Below, piece after piece: positions 9,484-18,137 of a DNA stretch of 64,000 nucleotides. This DNA comes from JBAXQQ01 sp037131695 (GTDB lineage Bacteria > Armatimonadota > Hebobacteria > CAIYQO01). Below the pieces are notes generated by a model. The model made no database searches and was not told the DNA's origin. It saw only the letters and a list, made by a program, of their open reading frames with translations. Positions within the stretch are counted from its first letter, which is position 1; every line of letters begins with the position of its first letter. The translations under genes and the position numbers were made by a program. Where the stretch lies: NCBI GenBank assembly GCA_964638715.1, contig CAZWZF010000006.1:62001-126000 (forward strand), in the 5' to 3' direction.

Positions 9484-10548
9484 ATGAATAATATTCGCTG
9501 CTCTTTTCTGCTTTTTATTTTTCTTTTAGCCACGACAGTTTTTGGTCAGGATACGACGGCTAAGGGTTATGCGCCGGATGATTTTATGCGGGCGGTTTCC
9601 AAGGATATGAATAACGCGAAATATATGACTGCGCGCGATTACAACGGGACAAATTCAAGACTGATACATAATGTAGTTGAAAAGTTTACTGAAAACGGAA
9701 TGATAAAAAATTACCGCATTTACGTGATGGAAACGAAGGATTGGAACGCTTTTGCCAGCGCCGGTATGTCGTCGCCTGATGTCGTTTGTGTGTGGACAGG
9801 TTTACTGGATGACATGAAGACTGAAGACGAGTTAGCGGGTGTTATCGCCCACGAAATAACCCACAACAATCACCAGGATGCCAGCAGCGAAGTTGCAAAA
9901 CTAACCGCCGCCAGCGTGATAAATGCAATAATATTTGGCGATGATGGAAAAAGCGCTACCAGCCAGGGGATGCTGCTGTTATTCATGCAAAAAGGTTTTA
10001 GCCGCACCCAGGAATACCGCGCTGATCGCGAAGGGCTGGTGATGGCGGTAAAGGCTGGATACGACCCGCGCGCCACCGTTGATTTGTGGAACAAAATGGC
10101 GGATAAATATCCCAACAGCGACCCCAAAATATTTCTTGACCACCCTGCCAGCAAAGACCGCGCAAATACTCTGGATAAAATAGTAAAAGAAAATATGAAA
10201 CAGGGAGCCGATGGAAAATGGCTGGTGGTTACTGAACCCACCGACCCAAAAGGCAGCACCACTGTAACCGGCAGATTTGGCAAAGCGATAAAGGCCGGTC
10301 TGTTCACCGGGGTATTAGGTGCCGGATATGGCGGACTGATGCTGCTGGCGGACAGCAGCTATTCATCAAGCAACCTGATAAACGATTCCGGCAAATGGGC
10401 ACTGAGCGGATTTGCAGTATCATTGCTGTTAGATATAGACTTGCCGGCGTTAAAAAATAAAGACGGCCAAAAACAAATGGCAATAACCGCCATGCGCGCA
10501 CCGAACGGAGAAATGGTGCCATGTGTGATGGTAAGCGTACGATATTAA
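9484..10548 (+). CDS. M48 family metalloprotease, exported
   Basis: 354 residues from the ATG at 9484, preferred over an upstream in-frame ATG because it has AAGGATGG upstream and begins a signal peptide (MNNIRCSFLLFIFLLATTVFG). The zinc site HEITH is at about 123-127 and the third ligand is probably Glu177 in EYRADREG, the usual M48 spacing. A C-terminal stretch after about 260 contains glycine-rich and hydrophobic segments (AGLFTGVLGAGYGGLMLLA), perhaps membrane-associated. By family it is a periplasmic or outer-membrane quality-control endopeptidase of the BepA/LoiP type. It has no TPR domain. It stands alone, between two repeat-rich spacers. Confidence 0.87.
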   Translation: MNNIRCSFLLFIFLLATTVFGQDTTAKGYAPDDFMRAVSKDMNNAKYMTARDYNGTNSRLIHNVVEKFTENGMIKNYRIYVMETKDWNAFASAGMSSPDVVCVWTGLLDDMKTEDELAGVIAHEITHNNHQDASSEVAKLTAASVINAIIFGDDGKSATSQGMLLLFMQKGFSRTQEYRADREGLVMAVKAGYDPRATVDLWNKMADKYPNSDPKIFLDHPASKDRANTLDKIVKENMKQGADGKWLVVTEPTDPKGSTTVTGRFGKAIKAGLFTGVLGAGYGGLMLLADSSYSSSNLINDSGKWALSGFAVSLLLDIDLPALKNKDGQKQMAITAMRAPNGEMVPCVMVSVRY

Positions 10549-10586
10549 TTGAGAATTGAGAATTGAGAATTGAGAATTGAGAATCG
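10549..10586. repeat. GAGAATT heptameric tandem repeat
   Basis: About five units of GAGAATT directly follow the stop codon of the protease gene and run up to a MITE-like element. Confidence 0.85.
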
Positions 10587-10594
10587 AGAATGGA

Positions 10595-10757
10595 ATGCTT
10601 TTGCAAAAACTATTTTAAAAATAATAGATTAGCACCTTAAAAAAGCCCCTCCCCTCAATCCCCTCCCCGGCTGGAGAGGGGAAGAACGACTATCAGGGAC
10701 TAACACCGAGTGGCGAAGCCGCGAAAGTGTCTGTTCCATCGGGTTTTGCAAAAACCT
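10595..10757 (+). mobile_element. MITE-like element, copy 2 (REP core 10696-10737)
   Basis: About 163 bp, nearly the same as copy 1 at 3631: end repeats ATGCTTTTGCAAAAAC and GGTTTTGCAAAAACCT, the C-rich/G-rich stem, and the palindrome GGGACTAACACC...AGTGTCTGTTCC. It is non-coding. It lies between two heptamer arrays, as copy 1 does. Confidence 0.8.
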
Positions 10758-10802
10758 CTGATAATGGAGAATTTTTGAAATAGATTTCTCTTGATGGATG
10801 AA

Positions 10803-10833
10803 ATTCTCAATTCTCAATTCTCAATTCTCAATT
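10803..10833. repeat. CTCAATT heptameric tandem repeat
   Basis: Four units of CTCAATT, the reverse complement type of the GAGAATT array at 10549, so the two arrays bracket the MITE-like element in inverted orientation. Confidence 0.85.
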
Positions 10834-10862
10834 ATTTCATTCCCTCTGGTATTAAAATATTG

Positions 10863-10868
10863 TATAAT
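10863..10868 (+). promoter_or_regulatory. TATAAT box six bases before a start codon (possible leaderless transcript)
   Basis: A perfect -10 hexamer ends six bases before the ATG at 10875, so transcription would begin at or next to the start codon. The -35 region (TTCCCT at 10840-10845, 17-bp spacer) is weak. No ribosome site is visible. Confidence 0.5.
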
Positions 10869-10874
10869 ACTACC

Positions 10875-11753
10875 ATGAAGGTCATTCTTTGTATTTTAAT
10901 ATTGCTTTTAGCGATTCCGCTTTTTGCTCAGCCGGTGGGTGAGGAATGTTGGTTGCGGGTGGTATTAACCAGCCCGGACAAAGTGCCAATTACTATTGAA
11001 ACCGGAATGGTGCCGGAATTGTACCTGATAACCGGTGAAACAAAACGTCGTGACGGTGTTGCGCAGATAATCGTGAAAAACGGCGAAATTAACCTGATTG
11101 GTCTGACTGTTGGCAAGCATGAATTTTTTGTCACCCTGGGTTCGTATGGTTTTCGTTTTGGTCCGATTGAGATTAATATTACCGAAGGCTCGAATATTTA
11201 CGAATGGGAACTGCCGCGGCTGACCCCGGTTGAAATGCAGGTTATGGATGGTACAGAAAAAGTAAAAGTTAACAACCCTTTGTGCTATATAATTCCCAAA
11301 AGCCGCGGAACAACGGTAATGACAGCAGTAACCGGCGGAACCGGAGTGGCTGCCATAAAAGGATTGCTGCCGGATACTTATCGAATACTGGTTATCTCGC
11401 GTGATCCTGATTATTACATAACTGCAGATTTGACAATAACAGAAGGCCAGGCGGAAGCGATAAAAGTTAAAGATTGTAAGGTAGTAAAAATTAACAGCGC
11501 GCTGGTATTTACTATTGTACCGCCCCCGGCTATCACCGTCGCTTACCAGTTAAGAATAAATTTAAGTGGCAAATTTGATGAACTTAATTTTACGCCATAC
11601 GTATTAACAATAAGAGACAAGGTGGAACGGTTTCCGCTGCCGGCGGGAAATTATACCTACATGGTGTATGTACCGACATGCAAACCGATAGTCACAAAAA
11701 TTACGGTGGTTGATGGTAAAACAGAGAACATCGATTTAAAACCGACGCCATAA
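10875..11753 (+). CDS. Secreted beta-rich protein of unknown function
   Basis: 292 residues. The ATG at 10875 begins a signal peptide (MKVILCILILLLAIPLFA, cleavage near AQP). The mature part reads as three repeated beta-sandwich-like segments with endings such as GKHEFFVTLGS, PDTYRILVISRDP and PAGNYTYMVYVPT. These resemble carboxypeptidase-regulatory (CarboxypepD_reg/PEGA-like) folds, in which a short lifted phrase ends with a tyrosine. No catalytic motif is seen. The next gene follows after 33 bases and is also exported, so the two may be co-transcribed. Upstream in-frame codons from 10791 fall in the CTCAATT array and are not used. Confidence 0.75.
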   Translation: MKVILCILILLLAIPLFAQPVGEECWLRVVLTSPDKVPITIETGMVPELYLITGETKRRDGVAQIIVKNGEINLIGLTVGKHEFFVTLGSYGFRFGPIEINITEGSNIYEWELPRLTPVEMQVMDGTEKVKVNNPLCYIIPKSRGTTVMTAVTGGTGVAAIKGLLPDTYRILVISRDPDYYITADLTITEGQAEAIKVKDCKVVKINSALVFTIVPPPAITVAYQLRINLSGKFDELNFTPYVLTIRDKVERFPLPAGNYTYMVYVPTCKPIVTKITVVDGKTENIDLKPTP

Positions 11754-11786
11754 CAATAAGCGATGTGGAATAACTACAGGACACTA

Positions 11787-13316
11787 ATGAAAAAAAATAT
11801 ATTTTTGCTGATTTTAATATTCATCGCAACATCGACATTTTGCCATGCCGAAACGCTGTTCAGCGGCCGTACAGTATGGCTGATGGCGCAATCCATGGTG
11901 CGCACTGCAAAAAAGAGCGGTTATCTTCCTGCCAGCTACAGCCTTTCAACTCGTGAAGGCAAAGTAGTCACCATTTCCGCCGTGAATTCGTTTGAATTAC
12001 TCTTGCGGGCAGTATCGCAATGGAGCGACCAGGGGCAATTCCCCGATGAAGTAGCACTGTCATTATTGACCCTGCAGCCGCCAGTTACTGATAATAAATT
12101 TGAACCTGTTACGGAAAATGTCGTCGAAAAACCGGTGCTGACAAAAGACCTTGGCAAATATGCACTGCAGGTACTTGGCTGGCTGGAAGGCGACAATGGC
12201 AAAGTACCTGGCTCTTTTAATTTTGGCGAAACCGAGGCGACAGCATATTCATTAAGCGCGGCGCAAACGGTAATAGCATTTGCTGTGCTGATAGATACTT
12301 CTGTTACCGAACAGAAATTCCCCAACGCTATCGCGGTACCATTAGTGAAATCACCAACTGACTGGACAGACCTGCGCAATCCTTTGATTGTTCCCAAAGA
12401 TGATTATAAAGTTACTGCCAAAACGATATCGCAGACAGTAACAATGAAAGAATACACTGCCCAGGAAGCGATAGATTACCTAAAAACCCGCAAACACCCG
12501 GTAATCGCCAAGGCACAAGGCGCGCGCGACGTAATTTTAACCGGTGATGAAGCGACAGTGAAAGATGCCGCCGATATGTTGGAAAAATATGATACCCCGG
12601 CACCGCTTCCGATAGATTTGATGGTGAAGCTGGAACGTCTCGCATTGGAAGATGCCATCGCCGCAGTGAACGCGAAATACAAATTAGTGAAAATTGAACC
12701 GGCGGAAGATAAACAGGTGTTGCTTACCGGACCGGAAGGACAGGTTAATGAAGCCGCCGCCGACCTGAAAGAAATGGATGCTCCCCCGCCGCCGGTGACA
12801 GAAATACTCACTCTTGGCAGTGTTAACGCGCAAGTCGCCATGAAAAAACTTCGCGAGTTGTATCCCGACCTGGTGATGCAGGTATCGTCTCCGATGGAAT
12901 TGCGTATAACTGCCAACCAGGATGTGCTGAATAATGTGCATGAATCCCTGAAAGATATTGATGTCCCTCCGCCGCCCAAGGCAGAAGTTGTTCTGCTGTT
13001 GAATGGCACGGATATGAGCACCACAACAGTGCCGCGCGGCACCGCGGTTAGTGAACCATATTGCGGAATGCTGCATTGTGAATTAAAAACATCAGGTCCG
13101 GTGGCATTCACCAGCATTGTAATTGACCTGATGGAAACAATCCGTCTGCCCGGTCCCGGTCCGCATAAATTCGACATCGCGACGCCGTTATTTAAAGATG
13201 GCCCGCACAATGTAGCCGTGGTGGTGACAGATACCAACCGCCAGCAATCAATAATGCTGTACCGCCTGACATTCCTGAATGGACAAAAAACCGGCGTTAC
13301 CCCGATGCAGAAATGA
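11787..13316 (+). CDS. Secreted protein with BON/secretin-N-like repeats
   Basis: 509 residues from the ATG at 11787, which begins a signal peptide (MKKNIFLLILIFIATSTFCHA). About residues 30-200 contain two segments of the form SGYLPASYSL..GKVVTISAVNSFELLLRAV, loosely like pseudomurein-binding-type repeats. About 210-400 hold three consecutive units of about 70 residues ending VTLTG/LLTGPEGQVNEAAADLKEMD, as in the N-domains of secretins, separated by PPPP-rich linkers. No secretin beta-barrel domain follows; instead there is a C-terminal Ig-like domain (LLNGTDMSTTTVPRGTAV). It is probably a periplasmic or cell-wall-linked protein. Its partner is unknown. An alternative ATG at 11763 would spoil the signal peptide. 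Confidence 0.72.
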   Translation: MKKNIFLLILIFIATSTFCHAETLFSGRTVWLMAQSMVRTAKKSGYLPASYSLSTREGKVVTISAVNSFELLLRAVSQWSDQGQFPDEVALSLLTLQPPVTDNKFEPVTENVVEKPVLTKDLGKYALQVLGWLEGDNGKVPGSFNFGETEATAYSLSAAQTVIAFAVLIDTSVTEQKFPNAIAVPLVKSPTDWTDLRNPLIVPKDDYKVTAKTISQTVTMKEYTAQEAIDYLKTRKHPVIAKAQGARDVILTGDEATVKDAADMLEKYDTPAPLPIDLMVKLERLALEDAIAAVNAKYKLVKIEPAEDKQVLLTGPEGQVNEAAADLKEMDAPPPPVTEILTLGSVNAQVAMKKLRELYPDLVMQVSSPMELRITANQDVLNNVHESLKDIDVPPPPKAEVVLLLNGTDMSTTTVPRGTAVSEPYCGMLHCELKTSGPVAFTSIVIDLMETIRLPGPGPHKFDIATPLFKDGPHNVAVVVTDTNRQQSIMLYRLTFLNGQKTGVTPMQK

Positions 13317-13333
13317 AGAGAGAAGAGTGAAAG

Positions 13334-13357
13334 CGTGGCGTCACCGTCCCGGTGACG
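13334..13357. repeat. 24-bp palindromic repeat, copy A
   Basis: CGTGGCGTCACCGTCCCGGTGACG contains the hairpin GTCACCG-TCC-CGGTGAC. The same 24 bases occur inverted at 24431-24454. Confidence 0.8.
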
Positions 13358-13395
13358 AGTAAGACTCCCCTCCTTTGGAGGGGCAGGGGGAGGTC

Positions 13396-13836
13396 ATGAG
13401 TACAAATAGTGATTTAGCAATCAAAAAGTTTGAAGCAAGTTACAATTGCGCGCAATCGGTACTATGGGCATTCACCGATGAGTTTGGAATTGATTCTGAC
13501 GTGTTGCTGCGGATAGCCTGCGGGTTTGGCGGCGGTATTGCCCGCCGACAGGAAATGTGCGGCGCTGTCAGCGGTGCTATCATGGTTCTCGGGTTAAAAT
13601 ATGGACAGGGTGAAGGCAAAGACAGAGCGTTTACCGAGAATACCTACGCGAAGGTCAAGGAATTTATCAAGCGATTTGAGGCTATACATGGTTCATGCTG
13701 CTGTAAAACATTATTACTGGATGCAGACCTGGCAACCAAGGAAGGCAAAGATTTTATAGCGGCAAATAACCTGCGCGAAAAAGTATGCAAATGTTGCGTG
13801 CGAACCGCGGTAGAGATAGTCGAGGAAATGCTGTAA
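13396..13836 (+). CDS. C_GCAxxG_C_C family redox protein
   Basis: 146 residues from the ATG at 13396, which has GGGAGGT five bases upstream. The family signature is complete: an early cysteine in YNCAQSVL, then CGFGGGIARRQEMCGAVSGA (Cys-Gly-Ala-x-x-Gly), then CCCKTLL and a late pair in VCKCCVRTAVEIVEE. The family is presumed to bind metal or act in redox chemistry in the cytoplasm, but no reaction is established. There is no signal peptide. It lies alone between exported-protein genes. Confidence 0.85.
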   Translation: MSTNSDLAIKKFEASYNCAQSVLWAFTDEFGIDSDVLLRIACGFGGGIARRQEMCGAVSGAIMVLGLKYGQGEGKDRAFTENTYAKVKEFIKRFEAIHGSCCCKTLLLDADLATKEGKDFIAANNLREKVCKCCVRTAVEIVEEML

Positions 13837-14042
13837 GAACCCTGGATAATTATAAAATATATCATTTCCCTCAAATACATTCCTGCATTTTCGTGTCATA
13901 GTAAGTATAATCCCTGAAAGAATAAGTTTAATTAACATGGATAGGCAGGATAAGCATGAATAATTAATCTTGTTAATCTTGTTAATCATGTCTAAATTAA
14001 TTATATACTGTGGGAAACCGCGTTGGATGTTGAGGCTAATAA

Positions 14043-15998
14043 ATGCGTATATTTCATATAATAACAATCTGGTCAATAATGGTTTCGCTGTCATTTGCCG
14101 GGATGCTGGCTCCGGGCATCGGGTTGCGCGGCACCTATTATTCCAAGCCGGATATGTCGGGAACCCGGGTGGTGAAGTATGATACTGCCATTAATATGGC
14201 GTGGAAAGAAGATGCCGGTCCGATAACAGATTTCAAACCCGGTGCTTTTTCAATATTATGGCGCGGATATTTGCTGCCCGCATTTTCAGAAACTTATACC
14301 TTCACCGCTACCGCTACCGGTGGCGTTCGTTTAATAGTTAATAACAAACGGGTATTCGATGACTGGTCGGCAAAGGACACTCCTATACGAACCGGAACGG
14401 TCGACCTAAAAGCGGATAAATTAGTTTATATAGTTTTCCAGACAACCCAGCCAGCCGGCGCCGGGTCAGTGCAATTACAGTGGTCAAGTCCCAGTTTGCC
14501 GATAGAAAATATCCCCGCGGTTCGTATGTATCCGCCGGTTTTCGCGCCTGATCAATTTGTTTATTGTGATAACCCGGATATTCGCACCAGCGCGATTTAC
14601 AGCACTAATTTAATGGATACCCCGAAAAAGCTGACCGTGGAAGGAAGTTATAAGCCGGTATTCAGTCCGGATGGCAAGAAGATTCTTTTTCAGACCTTCA
14701 AGAACCTGTCATATTCAAATCCCGGCATTTACCGGCTTACCTTCAGTACCATGGAGCAAATAAGGCTGACCAAGCCGGAAGGCGATAAATACGATCCCGC
14801 TTTCAGCGCCGATGGCAGAACCATTGCATTTGTCACCCAGATTGGTACTGTTTATGAAATCTATACCATGCGCAGTGATGGCGGCGGCAGAACAAAGATA
14901 GTTTCCGATAACTATGAAAACCGGCACCCGGTGGCAAATGCTGATGGCAGCGTAATAATTTACCAGTCGAAGCGCGACGGCGTGTGGAACCTTTACAGCG
15001 TTACCATCAGTGATGATGGAAATACTGAAAAACAACTCACCACATTGGAAGGAACCGAACCGACCATAAACCGCCGCGGCGATAAGATAGTATTTATTTC
15101 ATCGCGAAGCGGGCGACCGCAATTGTATTCAATGGGGATTGATGGTGCCAATCAAACGATTATTCCTACCCCGGGCATTGTCAGCCAGCCTTTTTTCACC
15201 CCTAATATTGAGTTTATGGCGTATTTAGAGAAAAATGCCGCTGGGAAAACTGACATGTTTGCGATGGATTTAGACGACCGTATCCCATGCCAGGTAACCG
15301 CAAATGGCAAACTGGTCAGCGCCGCCATTTCATATTCTCAGCAATTACCAATTACCGACGGCCTGGTGATATGGTTGAATGCCCAGGACGCCAGTTCTCT
15401 CGGAATTGACGAAACCGGACGTATAACATCATGGACCGACAGCTATCGCAATGTGCTGACCGCCACCCAGCCGAATATTGGCGAATGTCCGTATTACAAG
15501 GCAGATGGCATTAATGGCAACCCGACAGTTTATTTTGACAATAATAGATTATATCTCCCCGACCTTAGTCCGGGTTGGACGAAAAACGAAGGGACTTTTA
15601 TAGTGTTGTATTCCCCGGTAAGCGCGGACAGCTACACTATAATTCATCAAAATAATGGCGGCGGCAGCGAACATTGGCGGTACAACGGTAACGGCGACGG
15701 TTACGTAGGTTTATTCATGCCAAACCGCCACGAAAATTACCCATCGCAAATGCCGAATAACGGCCCGACAACCCTTACCTTGATCTCCGGCGATAAATAT
15801 ACCGCCTATATCAACGGCAATGCACAACCGCCGCGCGACCCCAACTTTTTAGCTCCCACCACCATGACCCTCGGCAGCGGCGGCGACTCCGCGCCTATAA
15901 GAGGCCATATAGCAGAAATAGTCATCTACAACCGCGCATTATCCGACGCCGAAAGACTGATAGTAGAACAATATTTCAAGAGTTTGTATGGAATGTAA
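14043..15998 (+). CDS. Secreted PA14 - TolB-like propeller - LamG-like protein
   Basis: 651 residues with a signal peptide (1-20). About 20-165 is a PA14 domain (GLRGTYYSKPDMSG, later VRLIVNNKRVFDDW), a carbohydrate-binding beta barrel. About 175-430 contains WD40-like TolB repeats of the form YKPVFSPDGKKILFQT, YDPAFSADGRTIAFVT and HPVANADGSVIIYQS. From about 438 a concanavalin/LamG-like domain starts (DGLVIWLNAQDASS) and ends in HIAEIVIYNRALSDAE. This ending closely resembles that of the prepilin fusion at 22861. No catalytic residues are evident; adhesion or glycan binding is likely. Confidence 0.85.
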   Translation: MRIFHIITIWSIMVSLSFAGMLAPGIGLRGTYYSKPDMSGTRVVKYDTAINMAWKEDAGPITDFKPGAFSILWRGYLLPAFSETYTFTATATGGVRLIVNNKRVFDDWSAKDTPIRTGTVDLKADKLVYIVFQTTQPAGAGSVQLQWSSPSLPIENIPAVRMYPPVFAPDQFVYCDNPDIRTSAIYSTNLMDTPKKLTVEGSYKPVFSPDGKKILFQTFKNLSYSNPGIYRLTFSTMEQIRLTKPEGDKYDPAFSADGRTIAFVTQIGTVYEIYTMRSDGGGRTKIVSDNYENRHPVANADGSVIIYQSKRDGVWNLYSVTISDDGNTEKQLTTLEGTEPTINRRGDKIVFISSRSGRPQLYSMGIDGANQTIIPTPGIVSQPFFTPNIEFMAYLEKNAAGKTDMFAMDLDDRIPCQVTANGKLVSAAISYSQQLPITDGLVIWLNAQDASSLGIDETGRITSWTDSYRNVLTATQPNIGECPYYKADGINGNPTVYFDNNRLYLPDLSPGWTKNEGTFIVLYSPVSADSYTIIHQNNGGGSEHWRYNGNGDGYVGLFMPNRHENYPSQMPNNGPTTLTLISGDKYTAYINGNAQPPRDPNFLAPTTMTLGSGGDSAPIRGHIAEIVIYNRALSDAERLIVEQYFKSLYGM

Positions 15999-16012
15999 GG
16001 GTTAGTTGAGAA

Positions 16013-16046
16013 TTAAGAATTAAAAATGCAAAATTAAAAATTACGC
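16013..16046. repeat. AAAATTA-type heptameric repeat
   Basis: AATTAAGAATTAAAAATG followed by AAAATTAAAAATTACG, with a 7-bp step. Nearly the same string occurs at 38480-38520 and 49955-49986. Confidence 0.7.
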
Positions 16047-16145
16047 AGGTTCTTGCAGACCTAATTTGTTATTGTTTCAAATTGAAATTTTGGGTATAAA
16101 TCAGGGACTGACACCGAGTGGCGAAGCCAGGAAGGTGTCTGTACC
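16047..16145 (+). mobile_element. MITE-like element, copy 3 (right end degenerate)
   Basis: The left end AGGTTCTTGCAGACC and the REP palindrome GGGACTGACACC...GGTGTCTGTACC (16104-16145) are present. The C-rich stem of copies 1 and 2 is absent, as in copy 4, and the right inverted end cannot be recognised. Confidence 0.7.
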
Positions 16146-16226
16146 ATCATGTTAGAGTTGCTTCATTAAAATTCAATTTGATATAAAAATTTTTCACTCA
16201 GATTTTTCTAATCACTGACTAATCCC

Positions 16227-16832
16227 TTATTCCTCTTCCCCGCATTGGGTAACGTCTAAATCTTTCAGCAAGCCGTCGTTCACGCTATATATCCAGCCAT
16301 GCACCCATAATTGTTGTTTTCTATTCCATGCATCCTGAACTATGGTGGATTGGGCGACATTTTTTACTTGCTCTATCACGTTTAGTTCGCACAATCTGTC
16401 CAGTGCTTCTTCTTTTGTTTCAATGGTTTTAAACTCGTCGTCATATTTGCGATAAATGTCGCGCAGATGACCGAGCCAGTTGTCGATGAGTCCATGCGGT
16501 TTGGTGTCGATGGCTGCCTGAATGCCGCCGCAGCCGTAATGGCCGCAGACGATGATATGTTTTACCAGCAAAATTTCAACAGCATATTGCATCACCGACA
16601 GGCAATTCATATCGGTATGGATAACCAAATTTGCCACGTTGCGATGAACAAACAACTCGCCGGGCAGCAGTCCGATAATTTCATTCGCCGGCACACGGCT
16701 GTCCGAACAGCCTATCCACAAATATTCCGGCGTCTGCTGATGCGCCAGCCGTTCAAAGAAAGCAGAATCGATTTCCGTAATCTTCGCTGCCCAACTTTGA
16801 TTATTCTCAAAAAGATGTTTAAGAGCCTTCAT
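16227..16832 (-). CDS. can: Beta-class carbonic anhydrase
   Basis: 201 residues, the normal length of bacterial beta-carbonic anhydrases. It interconverts CO2 and bicarbonate in the cytoplasm. The zinc ligands are visible: Cys42 and Asp44 in CSDSR, and His98 and Cys101 in CGHYGCGG. The sequence from the first residue (MKALKHLFENNQSWAAKI) matches the E. coli Can type. It is a single gene, convergent with the PA14 gene and followed by a spacer with MITE-like copy 3. Confidence 0.95.
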   Translation of the reverse strand: MKALKHLFENNQSWAAKITEIDSAFFERLAHQQTPEYLWIGCSDSRVPANEIIGLLPGELFVHRNVANLVIHTDMNCLSVMQYAVEILLVKHIIVCGHYGCGGIQAAIDTKPHGLIDNWLGHLRDIYRKYDDEFKTIETKEEALDRLCELNVIEQVKNVAQSTIVQDAWNRKQQLWVHGWIYSVNDGLLKDLDVTQCGEEE

Positions 16833-16926
16833 GAACTTATAATACCTAAGCCCAATGAATTGAGCAAGTGTTTTTTAGTGTTCAGTTTTCAGATAGTGTT
16901 GCTTAATACACCTTGATGTAAAATAT

Positions 16927-17553
16927 CTAAAACAATTCCCCTTGCTGGCAATCGCGTACCGGTTTGAATGAATAGCGGTGGTGTTTGCAGGGGCCGTATT
17001 TTTTCAGTGCCAGCAGATGTTCCGGGGTGGGGTATCCTTTATGTTTGGCGAAACCGTATTCGGGATATTCCGCGTCTAATTGCACCATTATCGCGTCACG
17101 AGTTACCTTGGCGATGATCGATGCGGCGGCGATGCTGGCTGACAGTGAATCGCCTTTTATTATATTGCGTGCCGGGAATGGTGGTTCGGGTATTGCCAGG
17201 CCGTCAATCAGCACTATATGCGGGCTGGGGGTAAGACCAGCCATTGATTGCCGCATGCCGATATGGGTGGCGCGCAATATATTTACATCGTCAATTTGTC
17301 TCGCGCTGATTATCTGCACATCCCAGGCGATGGCGGTATCTTTTATTTCATCTATCAGCCTTTCCCGGTCTGCTTCGGTTACTTGTTTGGAATCGTTCAG
17401 GCCGGATAATCTGCATTCAAATGGCAAGATTACCGCCGCTACAGTAACCGGTCCAGCCAACGGACCCCGGCCTGCTTCATCCACACCTGCCACCAAAGTA
17501 TAGCCATCAGATATTGCTTTTCTTTCAAATTTCCACATATCAACTGCCGACAT
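16927..17553 (-). CDS. rnhB: Ribonuclease HII
   Basis: 208 residues. RNase HII removes ribonucleotides and RNA primers from RNA-DNA hybrids. The active-site motif GVDEAGRGPLAGPV has Asp25 and Glu26; the further acidic residue lies in LIDGLAIPE. The C-terminal YSFKPVRDCQ is usual. The ATG at 17553 has AAGGAAG upstream, so it is preferred over the internal ATG at 17538. It diverges from secG. Confidence 0.96.
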   Translation of the reverse strand: MSAVDMWKFERKAISDGYTLVAGVDEAGRGPLAGPVTVAAVILPFECRLSGLNDSKQVTEADRERLIDEIKDTAIAWDVQIISARQIDDVNILRATHIGMRQSMAGLTPSPHIVLIDGLAIPEPPFPARNIIKGDSLSASIAAASIIAKVTRDAIMVQLDAEYPEYGFAKHKGYPTPEHLLALKKYGPCKHHRYSFKPVRDCQQGELF

Positions 17554-17629
17554 TCGCCACTTCCTTCATCTTTTTTTGCCATTTCTTGCTAATATTATCA
17601 AATTCCTGCCATTGATGGGCATACTCCTC

Positions 17630-17658
17630 TTGCATTGTGTGGATTATTTTGCTATTAT
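17630..17658 (+). promoter_or_regulatory. Probable secG promoter
   Basis: TTGCAT (17630-17635) and TATTAT (17653-17658) are separated by 17 bp, about 40 bases before the secG start. A ribosome site, CAGGAGC, follows at 17687. Confidence 0.6.
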
Positions 17659-17697
17659 TTCCCTCGCGCGTATAAAATTATGCGTTCAGGAGCAAAA

Positions 17698-17970
17698 ATG
17701 AGCATCCTACTGACAATTTTAATAGTTGTATTGGTGATAGTATCCATATTACTCATCACAATCATCGCCATACAGACGACAAAAAGTGAACAAGGTGGAG
17801 CCGGCATGGGCTGGGGCACCATCGGTGGTCAAGCATCAACCAGCATCAAGAAGTTTGGGTTGGAAGCAAAACTTGGCCAAATCACCACAATCCTCGCTGT
17901 AACCTTTATCAGCCTGGCATTTATCGTTTGCATCATTGATGCACAGATACGCCACGGTTTAGCAAGATAA
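17698..17970 (+). CDS. secG: Preprotein translocase subunit SecG
   Basis: 90 residues. It has two transmembrane helices (about 4-25 and 57-78) joined by a short glycine-rich loop (TTKSEQGGAGMGWGTIGGQA), the standard SecG layout; it assists SecYE in protein export. The ATG at 17698 is preceded by CAGGAGC. As in many bacteria, a tRNA-Leu gene follows directly, here seven bases after the stop. Confidence 0.9.
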   Translation: MSILLTILIVVLVIVSILLITIIAIQTTKSEQGGAGMGWGTIGGQASTSIKKFGLEAKLGQITTILAVTFISLAFIVCIIDAQIRHGLAR

Positions 17971-17977
17971 GTCGTTT

Positions 17978-18065
17978 GCCCGGGTGGCGAAATTGGCAGA
18001 CGCGCCAGGTTGAGGGCCTGGTTCCCGTTAAGGGAGTGCGAGTTCAAATCTCGCCCCGGGCACCA
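17978..18065 (+). tRNA. tRNA-Leu (anticodon GAG), CCA encoded
   Basis: The acceptor arms GCCCGGG and CCCGGGC pair, with discriminator A and encoded CCA. The anticodon stem CCAGG/CCTGG presents a loop with GAG. A long variable arm (GTTCCCGTTAAGGGAGTGC) identifies a class II tRNA, and the T arm contains GTTCAAATC. It is probably co-transcribed with secG. Confidence 0.96.
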
Positions 18066-18073
18066 TTTTTAAG

Positions 18074-18102
18074 GGACGGTATTTTTTACCGTCCTTTTTT
18101 TT
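18074..18102 (+). terminator. Rho-independent terminator after tRNA-Leu
   Basis: The stem GGACGGT/ACCGTCC with a short T-rich loop is followed by eight T residues. Confidence 0.92.
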
Positions 18103-18137
18103 GTAAAAATTCAGAGGATATTTGTTATGTCAGGCTT

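Noticed and set aside
12476..13237. 253-codon open frame on the minus strand
   Set aside because: It lies wholly antisense to the secreted N-domain-repeat gene, has no ribosome site, and its serine/proline-rich translation has the look of a shadow of GC-biased codons.
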